This document shows positions 5,942 to 6,789 of a DNA stretch of 6,789 nucleotides, one piece after another (position 1 is the stretch's first letter; each line of letters begins with the position of its first letter). The DNA comes from an uncultured Eubacteriales bacterium (GTDB taxonomy: Bacteria; Bacillota; Clostridia; Lachnospirales; Bianqueaceae), in the NCBI GenBank assembly GCA_902782895.1, contig CACZPA010000056.1, positions 1-6,789 of the forward strand. The letters run 5' to 3'. The position numbers and the translations under genes were made by a program. Below the pieces are notes generated by a model. That model worked only from the letters and a program-made list of their open reading frames with translations. It made no database searches and had not been told where the DNA came from.

Positions 5942-5965
5942 GAGAAATAAGAGGAGGAAATCATT

Positions 5966-6789
5966 ATGGCTAAACAGCTCAAGCATGGTATCGAAGCAAG
6001 AAACGCGTTGGAGAAGGGTGTCAATACCCTTGCCGATACCGTTAAGATCACACTGGGACCCAAAGGACGCAATGTTGTTCTGGACAAGAAGTACGGCACT
6101 CCGTTGATCACCAACGACGGTGTTACCATCGCCAAGGAGATCGAGCTCGAGGATCCGTTTGAGAACATGGGCGCACAGCTCGTTAAGGAAGTCGCGACCA
6201 AGACCAATGACGTAGCCGGAGACGGCACCACGACCGCTACCGTTCTGGCTCAGGCCATGATCCAGGAAGGTCTGAAGAACATTGCTGCCGGCGCCAACTC
6301 CATCATCCTGAGAAAGGGTATGCAGAAGGCTACTGAGGCTGCCGTTGCTTCTATTAAAGAGATTTCTACCCCTGTAAACGGCAAGAATCACATCGCGCAG
6401 GTCGCAGCGATCTCCGCCGGCGATCCGGAAGTCGGCAACATGGTTGCTGACGCTATGGAGAAGGTTTCTCATGACGGCGTTATCACCGTTGAGGAGTCCA
6501 AGACCATGGAGACCGAGCTTGACCTTGTAGAAGGAATGCAGTTTGACCGCGGATATCTGAGCGCTTATATGTGCACGGATATGGACAAGATGGAAGCGGT
6601 TCTGGACAACCCCTATATCCTGATCACCGATAAGAAGATCAGCAACATTCAGGATATCCTTCCGATTCTGGAGCAGATCGTACAGCAGGGCGCACGCCTT
6701 CTGATCATCGCGGAGGACGTTGAGGGCGAAGCTCTTGCGACGCTTGTTGTCAACAAGCTGCGCGGCACCTTCAACTGTGTTGCCGTTAA
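5966..6789 (+). CDS. groEL: Chaperonin GroEL, 5' half (cut by the window edge)
   Basis: GroEL forms the double-heptamer ATP-driven folding chamber. The window holds 274 complete codons of the usual ~540, plus two bases of the next codon, probably Lys as in the family's VAVKAPGFGD. Visible are the equatorial LGPKGRNVVLD (30-40), NDGVTIAKEIELEDPFENMG (50-69) with catalytic-site Asp51, and the nucleotide-binding GDGTTT (85-90) with Asp86, equivalent to E. coli Asp52 and Asp87. The intermediate segment ISAGD is followed by the apical domain start, VEGMQFDRGYLS (188-199), and LLIIAEDVEGEALATLVVNKLRG. AGGAGG (5952-5957) lies 8 bases before the ATG. The gene follows groES after 24 bases with no terminator between, so it is co-transcribed and under the same CIRCE control. 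The last apical residues, the C-terminal half and the Gly-Met tail, if any, lie outside the window. Confidence 0.98.
   Translation, partial: MAKQLKHGIEARNALEKGVNTLADTVKITLGPKGRNVVLDKKYGTPLITNDGVTIAKEIELEDPFENMGAQLVKEVATKTNDVAGDGTTTATVLAQAMIQEGLKNIAAGANSIILRKGMQKATEAAVASIKEISTPVNGKNHIAQVAAISAGDPEVGNMVADAMEKVSHDGVITVEESKTMETELDLVEGMQFDRGYLSAYMCTDMDKMEAVLDNPYILITDKKISNIQDILPILEQIVQQGARLLIIAEDVEGEALATLVVNKLRGTFNCVAV

Noticed and set aside
6787..6789. The TAA at the very end of the window as the groEL stop codon.
   Set aside because: It is out of frame. The reading frame ends with GTT (6785-6787) followed by two bases of the next codon, as expected in the middle of groEL.
1..6789. CRISPR arrays, tRNA or rRNA genes, insertion sequences, att sites.
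   Set aside because: I looked on both strands and saw no regularly spaced repeats of CRISPR type, tRNA-like cloverleaf, transposase or integrase coding, or terminal inverted repeats.

Overview
The window is a stretch of ordinary chromosome from a Gram-positive, Clostridia-type bacterium, most likely Lachnospiraceae or a close relative. That placement is inferred from: strong AGGAGG-type ribosome binding sites on the main genes; a perfect CIRCE operator in front of groES-groEL; a TmcAL-type tRNA(Met) cytidine acetate ligase; a lipoprotein with a Gram-positive style signal; and GroEL and EF-Tu wording (for example the EF-Tu 'EMCMPGDN' segment and the GroEL 'YMCTDMDKMEAVLD' segment). All genes lie on the + strand. 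Both ends are cut: tuf lacks its 5' half and groEL lacks its 3' half.

Layout: (1) 1-594, domains 2 and 3 of EF-Tu, closed by a strong intrinsic terminator at 622-656. (2) 661-2403, an accessory-looking patch. It starts with a headless 3' gene remnant (682-855) encoding YD-type repeat sequence. An unrecognised 495-residue lipoprotein (916-2403) follows; it has a degenerate peptide repeat in its linker and what looks like two divergent copies of one folding module. Its codon use is visibly more A+T-rich and relaxed than that of its neighbours. (3) 2459-4158, a free-standing transcription unit: extended -10 promoter, a membrane-anchored PrsA/SurA-like foldase with two degenerate parvulin-like modules, and an intrinsic terminator. 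(4) 4180-4273, a short spacer with 26-bp-period direct repeats, then tmcAL (4274-5470). (5) 5525 to the end, a textbook HrcA-controlled groESL operon: promoter, CIRCE, groES and the first 274 codons of groEL.

The common theme is translation and protein quality control: EF-Tu and TmcAL act in decoding, GroES/GroEL in cytoplasmic folding, and the PrsA-like protein probably in folding outside the membrane. They do not form one operon; promoters and terminators separate most of them. I do not see a new defence, mobile or RNA system here. The least explained pieces are the lipoprotein with its overlapping MKK-stop mini-ORF, the headless remnant, the near-identical 31-bp repeat inside the foldase gene, and the 26-bp repeats before tmcAL.
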